NCBI GenBank assembly: GCA_003162615.1
Contig: PMNG01000183.1
Span: forward strand, 14,790-32,329
Source of the DNA: Methanothrix sp.
Lineage (GTDB): Archaea > Halobacteriota > Methanosarcinia > Methanotrichales > Methanotrichaceae
Length of the DNA: 17,540 nt
Direction: 5' to 3'
Shown: positions 14,248 to 17,540 of the stretch, piece by piece
How the letters are laid out: each line of letters opens with the position of its first letter
Position numbering within the stretch: position 1 is the stretch's first letter
Position numbers and translations under genes: made by a program
The notes under the pieces: generated by a model
Told to the model about the DNA's origin: nothing
Database searches by the model: none
What the model saw: the letters and a program-made list of their open reading frames with translations, nothing else

Positions 14248-15356
14248 CCTACCCTCTGCAGGGCGGCCACTAGCCGCTCATTCTCATCCCTGTTCCGAAC
14301 TGCTACTCGGATGTAACCCGCATCCAGGCCAAAGGATTGGCAGTCCCTGATGAGTATACCTTCTGCCATCATGCGCCGGGCGAGTTCCCCCGAGGAAAGG
14401 CCGGAAGGCTTCACATCGACGAGGATGAAGTTAACCATGCTTTCCATTGGCCTCAGGCCTAAGCTTTCGAGCTGGCCCATCAACCAGGCCAGTTCGGTCC
14501 GGATCAGGACTCTGGCCTTCTCCAGATGGTCCGTGTGCTTAAAAAGCTCGACTCCTGCAGCCGAGGCAATGGAGCTGATGGACCAGGGTAACCTCGCCCT
14601 GTTCATGACCTCCGTCAGGAGGTTGTTGCTAACTCCAAACCCCAGGCGAAGGCCAGGGACGCCGAAGGATTTGGTCAAGGACCTCATCACGACTAAGTAC
14701 TCCATCTCCGGAGCCAAGCAGACAACGCTCTGTTCCGGATCGGATAGTTCGATGAACGCCTCGTCAACCAGGAAAAAAGTTTCGGAGTGTTCGCAACGCT
14801 TCGCTAGATCGATAATTTTACTCTTAGGCAAAAGACTGCCGGTAGGGTTGTTGGGATTGCACAGGAAAAATGCCTTGGCATCCAATAAGACAGAATTGTC
14901 AATTTCCACCTGTCCGTCTGTGACCAGGTTTGTCCTGTGAATCGCAGCCCCAAAGAGCCTTGACTGGTTCTCGTACTCGCCAAAGGTTGGAAAAGGGATG
15001 ATGGCCAAATCCCCCTCCTCCAGAGCGGTCTCTGCGAAGAGTCTGATGATCTCCGAAGAACCGTTGCCAGGAACGATGTTACAGACATCCACGCCAACAA
15101 AGGCTGCTGCAGCTTCTCGGAACTCCGTGTATCTGTTATCAGGATACTGCCCTAGCTTTTCCATCTCCCCAGATATGACATCCTTGAGAGGCGGGCTGCC
15201 CAGAGGATTGATGTTTGCGGAGAAGTCCAGCGGCTCTGAGCCCAAACAGTCAGCTGCTTCTCTAACTCTGCCTCCGTGGTGGCACTCTTCCGATTCCGCG
15301 AAGCTTCTCCTGATGCGCTCAATCATAGGTCCACTTCTTGTGCAGCCTTTTTGCAT
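14235..15356 (-). CDS. cobD: L-threonine-O-3-phosphate decarboxylase CobD (PLP enzyme)
   Basis: This 373-residue fold-type I PLP enzyme decarboxylates L-threonine phosphate to (R)-1-amino-2-propanol phosphate, the linker used by CbiB. CobD rather than histidinol-phosphate aminotransferase is indicated by HHGGRVREAA (26-35) and DFSANINPLG (44-53). PLP residues are visible: GNGS (97-100), CNPNNPTG (166-173), DEAFIE (198-203), the Schiff-base lysine K229 in SLTKSFGVPGLRLGF, and a C-terminal RVAVRN arginine segment. The first ATG, 15356, has a weak AGGTTGA before it; ATG 15326 would shorten the protein by ten residues and cannot be excluded. It is the first gene of the overlapping cobD / Cys-rich / cbiB operon and is divergent from cdhA across 208 bases. 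Confidence 0.92.
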   Translation of the reverse strand: MQKGCTRSGPMIERIRRSFAESEECHHGGRVREAADCLGSEPLDFSANINPLGSPPLKDVISGEMEKLGQYPDNRYTEFREAAAAFVGVDVCNIVPGNGSSEIIRLFAETALEEGDLAIIPFPTFGEYENQSRLFGAAIHRTNLVTDGQVEIDNSVLLDAKAFFLCNPNNPTGSLLPKSKIIDLAKRCEHSETFFLVDEAFIELSDPEQSVVCLAPEMEYLVVMRSLTKSFGVPGLRLGFGVSNNLLTEVMNRARLPWSISSIASAAGVELFKHTDHLEKARVLIRTELAWLMGQLESLGLRPMESMVNFILVDVKPSGLSSGELARRMMAEGILIRDCQSFGLDAGYIRVAVRNRDENERLVAALQRVGCAG

Positions 15357-15492
15357 TTCAACCTAGCGGGATATGGCATTATCCATCAATAATCGTTGGT
15401 TTAAGTCGATGAACTACTTGTGTATAAAAATTATTCGAAGGTTCTGGGCCCTGAATTTATTCCCATGAGCCACGTTTTATAAAATAATCTAT

Positions 15493-15510
15493 CCGAAAGG
15501 GTTTTATGTA
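15493..15510 (+). promoter_or_regulatory. Candidate BRE + TATA of cdhA (leadered transcript)
   Basis: CCGAAAGGG (15493-15501) followed by TTTTATGTA (15502-15510) resembles the methanogen BRE-TATA arrangement. Transcription would start near 15532, leaving a leader of about 30 bases that contains the GGAGG ribosome site at 15549-15553. Confidence 0.4.
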
Positions 15511-15532
15511 ATTTCAACGAACAGGACGGCCG

Positions 15533-15541
15533 TATATATAA
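15533..15541 (+). promoter_or_regulatory. Second TATA-like box of cdhA (leaderless option)
   Basis: TATATATAA is the best match to an archaeal TATA box in the region, but its centre is about 28 bases from ATG 15565. A transcript starting from it would begin at or just before the start codon and lack the ribosome site. Confidence 0.3.
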
Positions 15542-15564
15542 GGAAAGAGGAGGCCAAGAACCCA

Positions 15565-17540
15565 ATGGTAAAAACCGAGGGCAGTTTTGCTGTTGAGGAC
15601 ATGAAGAATGTCCAGATCAACATCGGAGCTGTCGTTAAGGAAGAGGAAGAGTGGGACCAGCCCATGGGTCCTGTCCCCAAACCGGGTGTAGCAACGCTCC
15701 GGAACTGGGATCACATGATAGCCAACCGATACAAGATCATGTATACGCCCGCCGACGATACTTGTACCCTGTGTACTTATGGACCCTGCGACCTCACAGG
15801 AAACAAGCGCGGTGCTTGCGGTATAAATCAGGAAGGAGCCTGCGGAAAGATAGTCCTTATCGCCTGTCTGATGGGTACCTGCGCTCACTCTGCCCACGGC
15901 AGACATCTCTACCACTGGTGCCTGGACAAGTTCGGAGACATGAAGTTCGACATGGGCGACGAGATCCTGGTTGATTCTCCCCTATACCAGACCATCATGG
16001 GCACCAAGCCAAGAACCCTCAAGGATTTTGGCGAGGGCCTGAACTACTTGGAGGAGGAGGTCGTCCAGCTCATGGCAGCGACGCACACCGGCCAGGAGAG
16101 CGCTTACATCGATTTTGAATCCAAGGCTTTGCATGCCGGCATGCTTGACCTTCTGGGCATGGAGATATGCGACGTTATGCAGGTTGTAGCTTATAACATG
16201 CCTCGCGGTGCTGCTGATGCCCCTCTCATCGAAATCGGAATGGGAACCATGGATCAGAACAAGGGCGTTCTGATAGCCTACGGCCACAACCTGGCTGCCG
16301 GCGCTGAGGCCATGATCTATGCCGAGAACAACAACCTTTGGGACAAAGTGGACATCGGTGGCGTTTGCTGCACCGCCCATGATTTGAACCGTATCGGCCT
16401 AGGAAAAGGCGAGGCCAAGGTTCCCGCGGGCATAGGCAACAGGCCCAAGGTTGCAGGCGCTATCGGCTGGTGGAGAAAGATGGTTCGCTCTGGAGTCATG
16501 GACTGCGTGATGGTTGACGAGCAGTGCGTCTGGTGCGACGTTCTGGGAGATGCCCAAAAGCGCAAGATCCCCGTCATTGCCACTACGGACAAGATCATGC
16601 TCGGCCTGGCAGACAGGACGAACGATACTGTTGACGCCATTGTGGACGACCTGGTGAACTTCAAAGTTCCAGGAGTGGCTATTCTAGACCCCACTAAAGC
16701 TGGAGAGGTCGGCATCAAGACCGCTATAGCAGTCAAGCCCAAGCGCGCAGAGGCCAAGATCCAGAACCTCATCACAGAAGCGCAGTTCCAGGAAGGCATC
16801 AAGAAATGTACAACCTGCAATGATTGTGCCTTCGTCTGCCCGCCGCACATCAGAATCAGCAAACTCATAGCAGATGCAGTTAAGGGCGATCTAGCGTCGT
16901 TCTCTAACACATACGAGGTGTGTGTGGGATGCGGAAGGTGCGAGCAGGTCTGTCCGCAGGGCATAAACATCCTGGATCTCTTCGAGTATGCCAACCGCCA
17001 GTATGTCAAGGACCAGAAGTTCAAGATGAGATCCGGTCGTGGACCCGCGAGGGACACAGAGATCAGGTCAGTTGGTGCTCCAATAGTGCTAGGCACCATT
17101 CCAGGAGTTATCGCTCTCGTAGGATGCAGCAATTATCCGAATGGAACCAAGGAAGCCTACGAGATGGCCAAGGAGTTCGTGGACCGCGGCTACATCGTTG
17201 TGACCTCGGGATGCATGGCTATGGATATGTCCCTGTACACTGATGTCGACGGCAAAACCATCTGGGAGCAGTATCCAGGAGGCTTTGATGGACGCAACAT
17301 CTGCAATACCGGCTCATGCGTCTCCAACGCCAACATAGCTGATGCCGCGATCAAAGTAGCTACTATATTCGCCCATAGGAACCACCGGGGCAACTTCGAC
17401 GATATCGCAGACTACATCTTGAACAAAGTAGGCGCTTGCGGCGTGGCCTGGGGAGCCTATTCTCAGAAAGCAGCAGCAATCGCAACAGGCTGCAACCGGC
17501 TGGGAATCCCAGTGGTCGTTCAGCCTCACTCCGTTATGTA
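15565..17540 (+). CDS. cdhA: CO dehydrogenase/acetyl-CoA synthase complex, alpha subunit CdhA (cut by window edge)
   Basis: The frame from ATG 15565 is open for 658 codons to the window edge, so roughly the last fifth of an approximately 800-residue protein is missing. CdhA is the CO-oxidising subunit of the archaeal acetyl-CoA decarbonylase/synthase; in aceticlastic growth it oxidises the CO released from acetyl-CoA to CO2 and reduces ferredoxin. Visible are N-terminal cluster cysteines C67, C70, C75 and C85 (CTLCTYGPC...GACG); CCTAHDLNR; two ferredoxin motifs at C415/418/421/425 and C453/456/459/463, found in archaeal CdhA but not bacterial CooS; and ICNTGSC (C580, C585), probably C-cluster ligands. 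GGAGG at 15549-15553 lies 11 bases before the ATG. In related genomes cdhB and further cdh genes follow. Identification is firm. Confidence 0.96.
   Translation, partial: MVKTEGSFAVEDMKNVQINIGAVVKEEEEWDQPMGPVPKPGVATLRNWDHMIANRYKIMYTPADDTCTLCTYGPCDLTGNKRGACGINQEGACGKIVLIACLMGTCAHSAHGRHLYHWCLDKFGDMKFDMGDEILVDSPLYQTIMGTKPRTLKDFGEGLNYLEEEVVQLMAATHTGQESAYIDFESKALHAGMLDLLGMEICDVMQVVAYNMPRGAADAPLIEIGMGTMDQNKGVLIAYGHNLAAGAEAMIYAENNNLWDKVDIGGVCCTAHDLNRIGLGKGEAKVPAGIGNRPKVAGAIGWWRKMVRSGVMDCVMVDEQCVWCDVLGDAQKRKIPVIATTDKIMLGLADRTNDTVDAIVDDLVNFKVPGVAILDPTKAGEVGIKTAIAVKPKRAEAKIQNLITEAQFQEGIKKCTTCNDCAFVCPPHIRISKLIADAVKGDLASFSNTYEVCVGCGRCEQVCPQGINILDLFEYANRQYVKDQKFKMRSGRGPARDTEIRSVGAPIVLGTIPGVIALVGCSNYPNGTKEAYEMAKEFVDRGYIVVTSGCMAMDMSLYTDVDGKTIWEQYPGGFDGRNICNTGSCVSNANIADAAIKVATIFAHRNHRGNFDDIADYILNKVGACGVAWGAYSQKAAAIATGCNRLGIPVVVQPHSVM

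Larger units (their letters stand above)
15357..15564. promoter_or_regulatory. Divergent intergenic region between cobD and cdhA
   Basis: The region carries at least three TATA-like boxes facing cdhA: GTTTTATAAAAT (15474-15485), TTTTATGTA (15502-15510) and TATATATAA (15533-15541). It also has a GC-rich near-palindrome TTCTGGGCCCTGAA (15442-15455) at the centre. No clear box faces cobD. It could allow joint control of cobamide synthesis and acetyl-CoA cleavage, but this is only inferred from position. Confidence 0.45.

Noticed and set aside
15373..15468. 31-codon plus-strand ORF between cobD and cdhA
   Set aside because: There is no ribosome site, its composition is typical of A+T-rich intergenic DNA, and it overlaps candidate control elements.
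15514..17132. Several long minus-strand open frames (15514-15915, 15982-16380, 16317-17132)
   Set aside because: All are antisense to cdhA, whose plus-strand frame contains every expected Fe-S motif in order; the antisense frames reflect codon bias.
1..17540. tRNA, rRNA, transposase, integrase or attachment sites
   Set aside because: No cloverleaf-like sequence, transposase motif or terminal inverted repeat was recognised on either strand by reading; a dedicated scan such as tRNAscan-SE was not possible.

Overview
The window looks like chromosome from an aceticlastic methanogen, most likely Methanothrix (Methanosaeta) or a close relative. The strongest evidence is the archaeal CODH/acetyl-CoA synthase alpha subunit (CdhA) at the right edge, with its two extra ferredoxin-type Fe4S4 motifs. 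Support comes from a DUF39/HcyBio plus NIL-ferredoxin pair (the methanogen sulfide-based homocysteine route), archaeal-style cobalamin genes, a DUF2551-like protein, GTG/TTG starts, GGAGG ribosome sites and TATA/BRE-like boxes. Genes have roughly even base composition and intergenic DNA is very A+T rich. The genus is inferred; no rRNA or tRNA gene was seen.

Layout. (1) 1-2848, minus: iorA-iorB (indolepyruvate:ferredoxin oxidoreductase) joined by an ATGA overlap, then a HEAT-repeat gene cut by the left edge. (2) 3007-4387, plus: a COG2108-like radical SAM protein and a small DUF2551-like protein. (3) 4446-5939, minus: a COG1032-type radical SAM protein, divergent from (4) 6029-7919, plus: HcyBio-CBS-CBS and NIL-2x[4Fe-4S] ferredoxin. 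(5) 7920-8255: A+T-rich DNA with no convincing gene. (6) 8256-12395, plus: two tiny overlapping ORFs leading into a 1292-residue protein made almost wholly of 29 TPR units. (7) 12384-15356, minus: cobD (L-Thr-P decarboxylase), a nine-cysteine small protein and cbiB in an overlapping cobalamin cluster, then a 216-residue orphan gene. (8) 15565-17540, plus: cdhA, cut by the right edge.

How the genes fit together. IorAB and CdhA are ferredoxin-linked enzymes of amino-acid and acetate metabolism. CobD and CbiB make and attach the aminopropanol linker of cobamides, cofactors needed by the corrinoid part of the CdhA complex and by methyl transfer. HcyBio and NIL-Fd build homocysteine from sulfide, leading to methionine and S-adenosylmethionine, which the two radical SAM proteins would consume. 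The least explained parts are the giant TPR protein with its small upstream ORFs, the orphan gene convergent with it, the Cys-rich protein inside the cobalamin cluster and the HEAT-repeat protein behind iorAB.
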